45,718 bases of DNA. Source: DATDMG01 sp036518955. GTDB lineage: Bacteria; Actinomycetota; Actinomycetes; Actinomycetales; Kineosporiaceae. The stretch is taken from NCBI GenBank assembly GCA_036518955.1, contig DATDMG010000184.1, positions 1-45,718 on the forward strand, read 5' to 3'. Below the pieces are notes generated by a model. That model was not told where the DNA came from. It was given only the letters and a program-made list of their open reading frames with translations, and made no database searches. Positions 1-9,261 of this stretch are shown here, piece after piece. The stretch's first letter is position 1, and every line of letters begins with the position of its first letter. The position numbers and the translations under genes were made by a program.

Positions 1-1
1 G

Positions 2-1498
2 CCGTGGAGCGAACCGGCCTGGGCCTGGGCCGGGCCGCTCGCCGCGACCGCCGTCGGCGGGCTGCAGCGGTTCTGGCGTCTGGGCACGCCGCACGCCCTG
101 GTCTTCGACGAGGCCTACTACGCCAAGGACGCCGCCTCCTACCTCCGGTACGGGTACGAGATGGCGCCGCGGGCGGTGCCCCCCGGGGCGCCCGACCCGT
201 TCGTGTCCGGGTCCGGACCGATGTTCGGCTCGGCCGGGGAGTTCGTCGTCCACCCGCCCGTCGGCAAGTGGATGATCGCGGCCGGGGAGGCGCTGTTCGG
301 CCCGGGCAATCCGGTCGGTTGGCGCTTCTCCGCCGCCGTGTGCGGCACGCTGGCGATCCTGATGATCGGCCGGATCGCCTACCGGTTGTTCGGCAGCGCG
401 TTGCTCGCCACCACGGCGTCACTGCTGCTGGCGTGCGACGGGCTGGAGTTCGTGCAGTCCCGGACCGGCGTCCTGGACATCTTCGTGATGTTCTGGGCCC
501 TGGCGGCGTTCGGCTGCCTGCTCATCGACCGGGACCGGGCGCGCACCCGGACGACCGCTCCGGCCGAGGGCGGCAGCGTCCGCGGGTGGCACGGCGTCCG
601 CGGGTGGCGTCTGGCCGGCGTCGTCGGCCTGACGCTGTGCACCGGGGTCAAGTGGTCCGGCCTGTACATCGCCGCGGCGCTGCTCACCTTCTCGGTGGCG
701 AGCGACCTGGCGACCCGCCGTGCGGCCGGCGCCACCCGTTGGGTGACCCGCGGCCTGGTCGCGGACGGCCTGCCGGCGTTCGTGACGGCCGCCGTCGTCC
801 TGCCCGTCGGGTATGTGGCCACCTGGTGGGGCTGGTTCGCCGGTGACCGCGGGTGGGACCGGCAGTGGGGGGCCCGGCACCCGGCGCCGCCGGGGTGGTC
901 GTGGGTGCCCGACGCGCTGCGCGGCCTGTGGCATTACCACGCCGAGATGTGGCACTTCCACCTCAACCTGCACACGCCGCACCCGTACATGTCCAGCCCG
1001 TGGGCGTGGCCCGTCCTCGGCCGGCCGACCGCCTACTTCTACGTCAACCACACCGCGGGCCACGCCGGCTGCCACGTGCCGGTGTGCAGCCAGGCGGTCC
1101 TGGCCCTCGGCAACCCGGCGATCTGGTGGGGCGGCACGCTGGCCGCGGGGGTGCTGCTCTTCCGCTGGCTGCTCGCGCGCGACCGGCGGGCGGCCGCCGT
1201 CCTGGCCGGGCTCGCCGGCGGCTACCTGCCCTGGTTCCTGTACACCGATCGGACGATCTTCGAGTTCTACGCCGTCGCCTTCTCGCCGTGGATGGTGCTC
1301 GCCGTCGTCCACTGCCTGGGGCTGCTGCTCGGCCCCCGCGGCGGCCCGCCGCAACGCCGTCGGCGCGGAGCCCTGCTCGGCGGGTCGTACGTGTTCGTGG
1401 TGGTGATGATGTTCTGGTTCTTCTACCCGGTACTGGCCGGGCGCGTGGTGCCGCACGCCGAGTGGGCCCTGCGGATGTGGTTGCCGAGCTGGATCTGA
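2..1498 (+). CDS. Protein O-mannosyltransferase (Pmt family), 5'-truncated
   Basis: This is a polytopic membrane glycosyltransferase expected to move mannose from polyprenyl-phosphate-mannose to secreted proteins on the outer face of the membrane. The frame is open from base 2, so the start lies outside the window. The first visible part carries the family signature HALVFDEAYYAKDAASYL, which contains the acidic DE pair of the first extracytoplasmic loop, followed by HPPVGKW. Several hydrophobic segments follow (for example around bases 310-420 and 600-830). A C-terminal stretch ending in WALRMWLPSW is typical of actinobacterial Pmt proteins. About 498 residues are visible, so only a short N-terminal part is missing. 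It converges with the lyase gene downstream, leaving a 10-nt gap. Confidence 0.93.
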   Translation, partial: PWSEPAWAWAGPLAATAVGGLQRFWRLGTPHALVFDEAYYAKDAASYLRYGYEMAPRAVPPGAPDPFVSGSGPMFGSAGEFVVHPPVGKWMIAAGEALFGPGNPVGWRFSAAVCGTLAILMIGRIAYRLFGSALLATTASLLLACDGLEFVQSRTGVLDIFVMFWALAAFGCLLIDRDRARTRTTAPAEGGSVRGWHGVRGWRLAGVVGLTLCTGVKWSGLYIAAALLTFSVASDLATRRAAGATRWVTRGLVADGLPAFVTAAVVLPVGYVATWWGWFAGDRGWDRQWGARHPAPPGWSWVPDALRGLWHYHAEMWHFHLNLHTPHPYMSSPWAWPVLGRPTAYFYVNHTAGHAGCHVPVCSQAVLALGNPAIWWGGTLAAGVLLFRWLLARDRRAAAVLAGLAGGYLPWFLYTDRTIFEFYAVAFSPWMVLAVVHCLGLLLGPRGGPPQRRRRGALLGGSYVFVVVMMFWFFYPVLAGRVVPHAEWALRMWLPSWI

Positions 1499-1508
1499 CC
1501 TGCGCACC

Positions 1509-2387
1509 TCAGACCAGGGCGTCGATGGCCGCGACCGTGTCCAGGACGCGCCGGGCGTCGTCCACGTGCAGATTCTCGATCATGCGACCGTTGAACGTGA
1601 CCACCCCACGGCCCGCGGCCACCGCCTCGTCCCACACCTGCAGCATCGCTCGCGCCTCCTCGACCTCGGCGGCCGTCGGAGCGAAGGCCCGGTTGCACGG
1701 CTCCACCTGACCCGGGTGGATCAGCGTCTTGCCGTCGAAGCCCATCCGGCGGCCCTGCAGGCACTCCGCCTCGAACCCGGCCAGGTCCTTGACGTCGTTG
1801 TAGACGCCGTCCAGGATCGCCGTCCCGGTGGCGCGCGCGGCAAGGAGGCACAGGCCGAGCCCGGTGAGCAGCGGCTCCCGCCCGGGCACATGCGTGGCAT
1901 GCAGCTCCTTGGCGAGGTCGTTGGTCCCCATCACCAGCACGGCGAGGCGCTCCGAGGCTCCGGCGATCTCCTCCGCGTGCAGCATCGCGCGCGGGGTCTC
2001 GACCATCGCCCAGATCGCCGTCCTGTCGGGGGCGCCGGCCGCCTCCAGGGCCGCCTCGATCCGGCGCACCTGCGCGGCCGACGAGACCTTGGGGACGACG
2101 ACCGCGTCCGGCCCGGCCGCGGCCGCGGCCCGGACGTCGTCCGCGTGCCAGCCGGTGTCCATCCCGTTGACCCGGATGGTCAGCTCCCGGCGGCCGTACC
2201 CGCCGCCGGCGACCGCCGCGCAGGCCTTCTCCCGGGCCGCCTCCTTCGCGTCGGGGGCGACGGCGTCCTCGAGGTCGAAGATGATCCCGTCGACCGGCAG
2301 CGTGCGGGCCTTCTCCAGCGCGCGGTCGTTCGCCGCCGGCATGTACAGCACGGAGCGGCGCGGCCGGTACCCACCGTGGGAGGTCAC
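1509..2387 (-). CDS. HpcH/HpaI (CitE-like) CoA-ester lyase
   Basis: This 292-residue protein resembles the citrate lyase beta subunit/malyl-CoA lyase family, which are Mg-dependent TIM-barrel enzymes cleaving or forming beta-hydroxyacyl-CoA esters. Seen: an N-terminal RRSVLYMPAANDRALEKA, the acidic metal-site segment IIFDLEDAVAPDAKEAAR, RVNGMDTGW, the barrel strand VVPKVSSAAQV, and the motif WAMVETPRAML with the conserved ET. The length is normal for CitE-like proteins. The start is GTG, overlapping the stop of the upstream paralogue by 4 nt, so the two are probably translated together. No citrate lyase alpha or gamma subunit lies nearby, so classical citrate lyase is unlikely. The substrate cannot be read from the sequence. 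Confidence 0.9.
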   Translation of the reverse strand: MTSHGGYRPRRSVLYMPAANDRALEKARTLPVDGIIFDLEDAVAPDAKEAAREKACAAVAGGGYGRRELTIRVNGMDTGWHADDVRAAAAAGPDAVVVPKVSSAAQVRRIEAALEAAGAPDRTAIWAMVETPRAMLHAEEIAGASERLAVLVMGTNDLAKELHATHVPGREPLLTGLGLCLLAARATGTAILDGVYNDVKDLAGFEAECLQGRRMGFDGKTLIHPGQVEPCNRAFAPTAAEVEEARAMLQVWDEAVAAGRGVVTFNGRMIENLHVDDARRVLDTVAAIDALV

Positions 2388-3448
2388 TGCTCACCCCCGG
2401 CCAGCCGGTAGGCGGCCGCCAGGCCGGGATCGGTCGCGGCGAGCTGCTCGGCCAGCGACACCACGACCTTGCACTGCTTCACCGACGCGTCGTCCTGCAT
2501 CGTGCCGTCGACCATCACCGCTCCGGTACCGTCGCCCAGCGCGGCCACCACCCGCCGGGCCCACGCGACGTCCGCCGGATCCGGGCTGAACACCCGCTTC
2601 GCGATGTCGATCTGGACCGGATGCAGGCTCCACGCCCCGACGCAGCCGAGCAGGAACGCGTTGCGGAACTGGTCCTCGCAGGCGACCACGTCCTTGATGT
2701 CCCCGAACGGACCGTAGTACGGCAGGATCCCGTTCATCGCGCAGGCGTCGACCATCCGGGCCAGGGTGTAGTGCCACAGGTCCTGCTGGAAGGCCGGCCG
2801 CGGGGCGTCCGGGGTCGCCGGGTCGGCGTCCGCGCGCACCAGGTAGCCGGGGTGCCCGCCGCCCACCCGGGTGGTCTTCATCCGGCGATCAGCGGCAAGG
2901 TCGGCCGGACCGAGCGAGAGGCCCTGCATCCGCGGGCTGGCCGCGCAGATCGCCTCGACGTTCGCGACGCCCCGAGCCGTCTCCAGGACGGCGTGCACGA
3001 GCAACGGCCGGGTCATCCCCGCCCTGGCCTCGAGCTGGGCGAGCAGTCGGTCGAGGTAGTGGATGTCCTCCGGTCCCTCGACCTTCGGCACCATGATCAC
3101 ATCGAGCCTGTGGCCGACCTCGACGACCAGGGTCAGAAGATCGTCCAGCACCCAGGGGGACTCCAGGCTGTTGATGCGCGTCCAGAGCTGGGTACCGCCG
3201 AACTCGGTCGTGGAGGCGATCTTCACCAGGCCCTCACGGGCCGCCACCTTGCTGTCGGCCTTCACGCCGTCCTCGAGGTTGCCCACCAGCACGTCGACCG
3301 TGCCGACCATGCCCGGGACCTTCGACGCCATCTTCGCGTTGCTCGGGTCGAAGAAGTGGAGCACCCGGGAGGGCCGCGCCGGAATCTGGTGGAGCGGGGC
3401 CGGGGCGCCGGCCGCCAGCGGGAGGAAGTAGTCCTTGGCGCTGCGCAT
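2384..3448 (-). CDS. HpcH/HpaI aldolase family lyase (malyl-CoA lyase-like)
   Basis: This 354-residue protein is a second member of the HpcH/HpaI family and heads a two-gene operon. Motifs seen: SRVLHFFDPSNAKMASK, VLVGNLEDGVKADSKVAARE (acidic metal-binding region), LWTRINSLES, VIMVPKVEGPEDIHYLDRL, HAVLETARGVANVEAI and LSLGPADLAADR. It is longer than CitE-type proteins and resembles L-malyl-CoA/beta-methylmalyl-CoA lyases. I chose the ATG at 3448 because the family homology begins there; an in-frame extension to 3586 has no homology. The two dissimilar paralogues could form a heteromeric enzyme or act on successive CoA esters. No genes for glyoxylate or acetate assimilation lie in the window to decide. 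Confidence 0.88.
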   Translation of the reverse strand: MRSAKDYFLPLAAGAPAPLHQIPARPSRVLHFFDPSNAKMASKVPGMVGTVDVLVGNLEDGVKADSKVAAREGLVKIASTTEFGGTQLWTRINSLESPWVLDDLLTLVVEVGHRLDVIMVPKVEGPEDIHYLDRLLAQLEARAGMTRPLLVHAVLETARGVANVEAICAASPRMQGLSLGPADLAADRRMKTTRVGGGHPGYLVRADADPATPDAPRPAFQQDLWHYTLARMVDACAMNGILPYYGPFGDIKDVVACEDQFRNAFLLGCVGAWSLHPVQIDIAKRVFSPDPADVAWARRVVAALGDGTGAVMVDGTMQDDASVKQCKVVVSLAEQLAATDPGLAAAYRLAGGEQ

Positions 3449-3545
3449 GCCGTTGACGCTATCAGTGGGCAGGGTCCACCGACTGTGACGCAGATCGCCC
3501 CCGGCGAGGACGCCGCGGGCCGGCCGGATCGCCTGCGGGCGGCGG

Positions 3546-4412
3546 TCAGAACGAACCGTAGAGGCTGCGCAGCGACCTGGGCACATTGCCCGGTAGCACC
3601 GCCGACTGCGCGGTGAGCTGCGCGAACACGCCGGTCAACGCCAGGGCGAGCAGGGCGGCGACGGCAAGCGGACCACGTTCTCGCCGGCGGCCCCGCGACG
3701 GGTGCTCGTGCCGGCCGCGGGCCGGCGCGGCCGCTCCAGCACGCAGCCAGCAGCAGGCCACGGTCACCGCGATCGCCAGATAGAGGCCGGCCTCCGCCCA
3801 CTCCTGGTAGAGGAGCGCCGGAGCGGCGACAACCCCGGCACCGATCATGAACACCTGGTAGCCGAGCATGAACGCGAACGGCGGCACGGTCGACAGCGGC
3901 GGCGCCACGGCCCGCAGCCAGGTGCCGGCGAGTGCGCCGCGGGCCGGCCGGGTCAGCAGCGCGAGGGTGATCGCACCGAGCGCGAGCGTCAGCTCGACCA
4001 TCTTCGACAGGTCGTCGACCTGGACGCCGTCGATGCTCATGTTGTGGATGGTCAGCTCACCCTGGAGGTTGTTCGAGGACACGGCCAGGGGCGGGACCAG
4101 ACTGAAGACCCGCTCACCCCAGGAGATCTCCTCTCCGGCGAGGACGGCGGCGGCGAGCGCCACGGCGAACAGCAGAAGGGCCACCCGGGACCCCCTCCGC
4201 GCCAGCCGGACGGCGGTGAACGCGGCGACCAGCACCGAGTAGACGAGCAGGGCGAACTGGGCCCACTCGACCGGATGATCTTCCAGCAGCAGCCAGTAGA
4301 AGGTACGGGAGCGCACCACGTAGACCGCCGCCAGCGCCGCCGTCCCGGCCGCGGGCAGCCACGCCACGACCCGCGGCAGCCACCCGGGCAGACCGTCGGC
4401 GTCGGCGTCCAT
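3546..4412 (-). CDS. Conserved polytopic membrane protein with AGEEISWGER motif
   Basis: This 288-residue integral membrane protein is of unknown function. About eight hydrophobic segments are visible. Between them lies AGEEISWGERVF, a charged signature recurring in a family of uncharacterised bacterial membrane proteins, followed by LQGELTIHNMSIDG. The motif suggests a conserved polar active or binding site at a membrane face, but no reaction is known to me. The start ATG at 4412 gives MDADADGLPGW just before the first hydrophobic helix; the in-frame extension upstream is low-complexity and was rejected. It is divergent from the nickel/cobalt permease across a 343-nt gap, and its end lies 97 nt from the start of the lyase operon. 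Confidence 0.8.
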   Translation of the reverse strand: MDADADGLPGWLPRVVAWLPAAGTAALAAVYVVRSRTFYWLLLEDHPVEWAQFALLVYSVLVAAFTAVRLARRGSRVALLLFAVALAAAVLAGEEISWGERVFSLVPPLAVSSNNLQGELTIHNMSIDGVQVDDLSKMVELTLALGAITLALLTRPARGALAGTWLRAVAPPLSTVPPFAFMLGYQVFMIGAGVVAAPALLYQEWAEAGLYLAIAVTVACCWLRAGAAAPARGRHEHPSRGRRRERGPLAVAALLALALTGVFAQLTAQSAVLPGNVPRSLRSLYGSF

Positions 4413-4755
4413 CGCGACCTCGGCAGCCACCCGCTGACACAGCAGGCGCAGGTCAGGACGACCCCGCCAGCGCGCCCGGACCCGACGCCCCGCCTCGGCC
4501 CGGCGGGGTGTCTCGGGGCGCCCGCGAAGATGATCGATCACCACGCCCGAACACCTTCCCCGTCCATCCGCGCCACCGTCGGACATCGACGCTACTGGGA
4601 AGAGTTGATGAAGGAGGGCGAAACGCGACACCCGGAGGCTGCCCACCCCGCTGATCAGGTCGCTCTCCAGATGCGACGAGTTGCAGTTGGGACATGGTCG
4701 CAATAACGTGGCGGCCGGCGCCGATCGGGAGCCCGCGACAGAGAGGTGCCTGGGC
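4413..4755. other. Divergent intergenic region (membrane protein / NiCoT permease)
   Basis: This stretch has no supportable gene. It holds a GC-rich hairpin at 4488-4508 (7-bp arms CCCCGCC and GGCGGGG, 7-nt loop). Just upstream of the permease is a dyad at about 4680-4702 with TTGC and GCAA ends, which is only weakly reminiscent of Fur-family metal sensor sites. I could not find a cobalamin riboswitch box. Both promoters should lie here, but I cannot place -10/-35 elements with confidence. Confidence 0.5.
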
Positions 4756-5847
4756 ATGACCACCACCACGGCGACGGCCACCGGATCCGGTGCGCGGCTC
4801 ACCCGACCGGAATGGGTGACCATCGCGGGGATGGCCGCGTTCGTGACGTTCCTGCACCTCGTCGGCTGGGGAGTGCTGGGGCTCATCGTGGCCCCGCACC
4901 ACTACCACGTCACGAGCACGACCGTCTTCGGTCTGGGACTCGGCGTCACCGCCTACACCCTCGGGATGCGGCACGCCTTCGACGCGGACCACATCGCCGC
5001 CATCGACAACACCACCCGCAAGCTGATGGCCGACGGGCAGCGCCCGCTCTCGGTCGGCTTCTGGTTCTCCCTCGGACACTCCAGCGTCGTGTTCGCGATG
5101 TGCCTGCTGCTGTCCTTCGGCGTCAAGGCCCTGGCCGGCCAACTCCAGGACGACTCCTCCGCGGTGCACCGGATCACGAGCCTGTTCGGGACGGCGGTGT
5201 CCGGAGCCTTCCTGCTGCTGATCGGCGCCATCAACCTGGTGGTGCTCCGGCAGATCCTCGGCGTCTTCACCGACCTGCGGCGCGGCGTCCACGACGAAGC
5301 CGCCCTGGAGGAGCACCTCGCCAAACGCGGGCTGATCAACCGAGTGCTCGGACCGGTGATGCGACTGGTCGCCCGGTCGTGGCAGATGTACCCGGTGGGG
5401 CTGCTCTTCGGGCTCGGCTTCGACACCGTCACCGAGGTGTCGCTCCTGGTGCTCGCCGGTGGCGCGGCGGCCTTCAACCTGCCCTGGTACGCGATCCTGA
5501 CCCTGCCCGTGCTCTTCGCGGCCGGGATGAGCCTGCTCGACTCCATCGACGGCTGCTTCATGAACTTCGCCTACGAGTGGGCGTTCTCCCGGCCCGTCCG
5601 CAAGGTGTACTACAACCTGGCGATCACCGGGCTGTCGGCCGCGGTCGCACTGATCATCGGGGGGATCGAGGTGACCTCGATCGTCGCCGAGGAGTTGGGC
5701 ATCACGTCCGGTCCGCTGGCCTGGGTCGGCGCCCTCGACCTCAACATGGTCGGCTATGTCATCGTGGCCCTGTTCGTCCTCACCTGGGTGGTGGCGCTCG
5801 TCGTCTGGCGACTGGCCCGGATCGAGGAGCGCTGGACGACGCGATGA
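4756..5847 (+). CDS. Nickel/cobalt transporter, NiCoT family
   Basis: This 363-residue high-affinity Ni2+/Co2+ permease belongs to the HoxN/NixA type. The defining signature is complete in the second transmembrane region: RHAFDADHIAAIDNTTRKL (family consensus HX4DH, metal-selective). Further family motifs are VGFWFSLGHSSVVF and LLFGLGFDTVTEVSLL, and MSLLDSIDGCFMNFAYEWAF lies near the C-terminal third. About eight hydrophobic helices are present and the length is normal. I chose ATG 4756 (MTTTTATATG) because it is the first ATG before the conserved region, with a GAGAGG sequence upstream. No urease, hydrogenase or cobalamin gene is in the window, so Ni versus Co preference is open. Confidence 0.95.
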   Translation: MTTTTATATGSGARLTRPEWVTIAGMAAFVTFLHLVGWGVLGLIVAPHHYHVTSTTVFGLGLGVTAYTLGMRHAFDADHIAAIDNTTRKLMADGQRPLSVGFWFSLGHSSVVFAMCLLLSFGVKALAGQLQDDSSAVHRITSLFGTAVSGAFLLLIGAINLVVLRQILGVFTDLRRGVHDEAALEEHLAKRGLINRVLGPVMRLVARSWQMYPVGLLFGLGFDTVTEVSLLVLAGGAAAFNLPWYAILTLPVLFAAGMSLLDSIDGCFMNFAYEWAFSRPVRKVYYNLAITGLSAAVALIIGGIEVTSIVAEELGITSGPLAWVGALDLNMVGYVIVALFVLTWVVALVVWRLARIEERWTTR

Positions 5848-5962
5848 CCGGCGTCCTGGCGACCGCTGGAGTCGCCACGGGAGAGGCGCGGCAGTAGAAC
5901 AGGTTCCATTTCCGCCCCGGGCTCGGTACCGTGCTCGTCATCCGAGGACGGATGGTGATCGC

Positions 5963-7594
5963 ATGCCCAGCGCTGATTACGTCGTGGTGGGAGCCGGGAG
6001 CGCCGGCTGCGCCCTCGCCCGCCGGTTGGCCGAGTCCGGTGCCCGCGTCGTCCTGGTCGAGGCCGGCGGGCACGACCGGTCGCGTCTGATCCGCAAGCCC
6101 GGACTCGTCACGGTCATGCACTCCGTGCCGCAGATCAAGAAGCGCTTCGACTGGGGTTTCGCCAGTGCCCCGCAGGCGAACGCGGAGCAGCGCCGGATCC
6201 CTCAGGTGCGGGGGCGGGTGCTGGGCGGGTCCAGCTCCATCAACGGCATGATCTTCGTGCGTGGGAACCCGCGCAACTTCGACGACTGGGCGGCCGACGG
6301 CTGCCCGGGATGGTCCTACGCCGACGTCCTGGAGAGCTACAAGCGCCTGGAGTCCTGGGAGGACGGCGCCAGCGAGTACCGCGGCGGGGGCGGCCCGGTC
6401 CGGGTGACCCGGGTCCACCCGATCACCGCGGCCTCACGCGGGCTCATCGACGGGCTGGTCCGGACGGCCGGCGTGAAGGAGCTCGACGACTACAACGGGC
6501 CGGAGCAGGAGGGGGTCGGCGTCTTCCAGCAGAGCGTCGCCGACGGCCTGCGGTACAGCTCGTCCGTCGCCTACCTCAGTACCCAGCCGCCCACGCTGCA
6601 GGTCCGCACCGGCCTGACGGTCACCCGCGTGGTGATCGAGAACGGCCGCGCCACCGGTGTCGAGGCGATCGCCGGCGGCCGACGGGAGGTGATCCGGGCC
6701 GACCGCGAGGTGGTGCTCAGCGCGGGGGTCTTCGGCTCGCCGCAGCTGCTCATGCTCTCCGGGATCGGGCCGGCCGACCACCTGCGGCAATGGGGGATCG
6801 ACGTGGTCGCCGACCTCCCGGTCGGCGACAACCTGCACGACCACCTCTTCGTGCCGATGACGTACATCACCCGATCCGGGGTCAACCGCGGGACGACCCC
6901 CTACTTCCTCCGAGGGCTGATCGAGGAGTCGCTGCGCGGCGGCACCTGGGTGTCCCGCACGGTGTTCGAGACCGTCGCGTTCCTGCGCAGTTCGATCGCC
7001 ACCACGGTCCCGGACATCCAGATCCACGCGCTCCCCTGGGCGTACCCCTCCCCCAACCAGGACGCCCCGGTCGTCCACCCGGTCGACAAGCGGCCGGCGC
7101 TGACCGCGATGTCGACGCTGATCTACCCGCGTAGCCGCGGCACGCTGCGACTGGCCTCCGCCGACCCGACGGCTCCCCCGGTCATCGACCCGGGGTACCT
7201 GCGCGAGCCGGACGACGCCCGGGTCCTGCTGGACGGCATGGAGATCATCCGGGAGGCGTTCGGGTCGGGGCTGGTGGCCCCGGACGTCGTCGAGCTGCAC
7301 CCCGGCCCCGACCTGCGCACCCGGGCCGACCTGGCCCGGGAACTGCCGCAACGGGCCACCACCGTGTACCACCCGGTCGGCACCTGCCGGATGGGCAGCG
7401 ACGAGCGGGCCGTGGTCGACCCGCGGCTGCGCGTGCGGGGCATCGAGGGGCTGCGCGTCGCGGACGCCGCGATCATGCCCAGCATCACCGGCGGCAACAC
7501 GAACGCGCCGGCGCTGATGATCGGGGAGCACGCCGCAGCGATCATCCGCGCCGACGCCGGCACCGTGGACGCCCGGCCCGAGGAGGCTCGATGA
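5963..7594 (+). CDS. GMC-family FAD-dependent oxidoreductase (choline/alcohol dehydrogenase-like)
   Basis: This 543-residue flavoenzyme is predicted to oxidise an alcohol to an aldehyde. Seen at the N-terminus is the ADP-binding motif DYVVVGAGSAGCALARRL ending in the acidic E of VVLVEAGG. The GMC signature 1 region is GRVLGGSSSINGMIFVRGNP and signature 2 is VVLSAGVFGSPQLLMLSGIG. The catalytic pair is in YHPVGTCRMG (His) and GGNTNAPALMIGE (Asn). Length matches choline dehydrogenase-type members. The next gene, an aldehyde dehydrogenase, overlaps by 4 nt (ATGA), so the pair likely carries alcohol to acid in two steps. It resembles the betA/betB arrangement, but no choline transporter or BetI is present and the substrate is unknown. 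Confidence 0.93.
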   Translation: MPSADYVVVGAGSAGCALARRLAESGARVVLVEAGGHDRSRLIRKPGLVTVMHSVPQIKKRFDWGFASAPQANAEQRRIPQVRGRVLGGSSSINGMIFVRGNPRNFDDWAADGCPGWSYADVLESYKRLESWEDGASEYRGGGGPVRVTRVHPITAASRGLIDGLVRTAGVKELDDYNGPEQEGVGVFQQSVADGLRYSSSVAYLSTQPPTLQVRTGLTVTRVVIENGRATGVEAIAGGRREVIRADREVVLSAGVFGSPQLLMLSGIGPADHLRQWGIDVVADLPVGDNLHDHLFVPMTYITRSGVNRGTTPYFLRGLIEESLRGGTWVSRTVFETVAFLRSSIATTVPDIQIHALPWAYPSPNQDAPVVHPVDKRPALTAMSTLIYPRSRGTLRLASADPTAPPVIDPGYLREPDDARVLLDGMEIIREAFGSGLVAPDVVELHPGPDLRTRADLARELPQRATTVYHPVGTCRMGSDERAVVDPRLRVRGIEGLRVADAAIMPSITGGNTNAPALMIGEHAAAIIRADAGTVDARPEEAR

Positions 7595-9099
7595 CCACCC
7601 GGACGGATCCCGCCCCCGCCCGGGCACCGCGCTTCACCGTGGTCAACCCGGCCACGCGGGAGATCGTCGGCACCCATCCGGTCACCGGCGCCGAGGACGT
7701 CGTCGCGGCGGTCCACCGCGCCCGGGAAGCCGGGCGCTGGTGGCAGGACCTGGGGTTCGACGGGCGCAAGCCCTACCTGACCCGGTGGATCCGCTGGCTC
7801 GCCCGGCACTGCGACGAGGTCTACGAGATCGGGTACCGGGAGACCGCCCGGCCGCGGGCCGACGTCCAGTTCGAACTGTTCGCCGGTCTGGAGGACGTGC
7901 GCTGGGCCGCCACGAACGCCCGTCGGGTGCTGCGCGAGCGCCGGGTGGCACCGGGCCTGGCGATGGTCAACTTCGATGCCCGGTTGTCCTACCTCCCGTA
8001 CGGCGTGGTCGGCCTGATCACGCCGTGGAACGCCCCGGTGTACCTGACGCTGTCGGGTGCCGGCATCGCGCTCGCCGCGGGGAACGCCGTGGTGCTCAAG
8101 CCCAGCGAGCTCAGCCCGGCCTCCGCGATCATGATGCTCGAGTCGTTCCGGACGGCGAACCCGGACGCCCCGCCGGACCTGGTCTCCTGGGTCACCGGGC
8201 TGGGCGAGACCGGGGCCGCCCTGTGCGCCTCCGGCGTCGACAAGCTGGCCTTCACCGGGTCGGTGCCGACCGGGCGGCGGGTGATGGCCGCCTGTGCCCC
8301 CACCCTCACCCCCGTCGTCCTGGAACTGGGTGGCAAGGACGCCACCATCGTCGCCGAGGACGCCGACCTCGACGCGGCGGCGACGGGCGTGATCTGGGGT
8401 GGGTTGTTCAACGCCGGCCAGGCCTGCGTCGGCGTCGAACGGGTCTACGTCGTCCAGGCGGTGCGCGACCGCTTCCTGGACGCCGTCCGGGACCGGGCGG
8501 CGCGGATCGACGTGGGGGTGGAACCGCTCAGTGCCTACGGCCCGATGACCGTGGCGGCGCAGGTAGAGACGGTCCGCCGGCACGTGGCCGACGCGCTCGA
8601 GGCCGGCGCGACCGCGATCGTCGGCGGGCTGGAGTCGATCCGCCCACCCTTCATCGACCCGATCGTCCTGGTCGACGTCCCCGAGGACCGACCCGCCGTC
8701 CGCGAGGAGACGTTCGGGCCGGTCGTCGTCATCAACACCGTGCCGGATGTCGACGAGGCGGTGCGCCGGGCGAATGCCACCGACTTCGGCCTCGGCTCGT
8801 CGGTCTACTCGGCGCGCCGCGGGCCGGCGATCGCCCGTGGGCTGCGGGCCGGCGGCACGACCGTCAACGCCGTGCTCACGTTCGTAGGGATGTCATCGAT
8901 GCCTTTCGGCGGTGTGGGGCACAGCGGTTTCGGCCGGTTCCACGGGGACGACGGCCTGCGGGAGTTCAGCTACGCCAAGTCCACCGTGCGCAGGCGATTC
9001 CCGCTCGGGCCTGACCTGCAGGCCTTTCCGCGGACACCGGAGCAGTTCGACACCGTGCGTCGCACCCTCCGGTTGCGCTACGGCCGAACCCTGCACTGA
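7591..9099 (+). CDS. NAD(P)-dependent aldehyde dehydrogenase
   Basis: This 502-residue aldehyde dehydrogenase oxidises an aldehyde to a carboxylate. All core motifs are present: GLITPWNAPVYLTLSGAG with the oxyanion Asn, cofactor loop AFTGSVPTGRRV, general base Glu245 in LELGGKDATIV, nucleophile Cys279 in NAGQACVGVERVYV, and EETFGPVVVINTV in the C-terminal half. The start ATG lies inside the end of the GMC oxidoreductase gene (4-nt overlap), indicating translational coupling and a shared pathway: the upstream enzyme makes the aldehyde and this one removes it. Length is ordinary. The specific substrate cannot be assigned. Confidence 0.95.
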   Translation: MTTRTDPAPARAPRFTVVNPATREIVGTHPVTGAEDVVAAVHRAREAGRWWQDLGFDGRKPYLTRWIRWLARHCDEVYEIGYRETARPRADVQFELFAGLEDVRWAATNARRVLRERRVAPGLAMVNFDARLSYLPYGVVGLITPWNAPVYLTLSGAGIALAAGNAVVLKPSELSPASAIMMLESFRTANPDAPPDLVSWVTGLGETGAALCASGVDKLAFTGSVPTGRRVMAACAPTLTPVVLELGGKDATIVAEDADLDAAATGVIWGGLFNAGQACVGVERVYVVQAVRDRFLDAVRDRAARIDVGVEPLSAYGPMTVAAQVETVRRHVADALEAGATAIVGGLESIRPPFIDPIVLVDVPEDRPAVREETFGPVVVINTVPDVDEAVRRANATDFGLGSSVYSARRGPAIARGLRAGGTTVNAVLTFVGMSSMPFGGVGHSGFGRFHGDDGLREFSYAKSTVRRRFPLGPDLQAFPRTPEQFDTVRRTLRLRYGRTLH

Positions 9100-9261
9100 G
9101 CCGGAGCGGATGCGGAGCGGCCGAGGGCGACGCACCCCGCCGTCCGGTCTCGACGATCGGGACGGTCCGAGCCGCGAGCTGGGCACCGGGTTCGTGGACG
9201 GCTCATCGGGACTCGCCGAGCGAGGCGACGAAGTCCTCGGGGAGCGCGAACCGCACTCGGG

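Noticed and set aside
419..1507. Long open frames antisense to the protein mannosyltransferase
   Set aside because: They are GC-bias shadows: low-complexity Arg/Pro/Gly/Gln-rich translation, no homology, and full overlap with a well-supported gene.
4560..4755. Possible cobalamin riboswitch upstream of the nickel/cobalt permease
   Set aside because: A GGGAA and GC-rich dyads are present, but no B12-box-like sequence or expected stem order could be found.
5780..6418. Minus-strand frame opposite the GMC oxidoreductase start
   Set aside because: It is a shadow of the GMC gene, whose motifs are complete.
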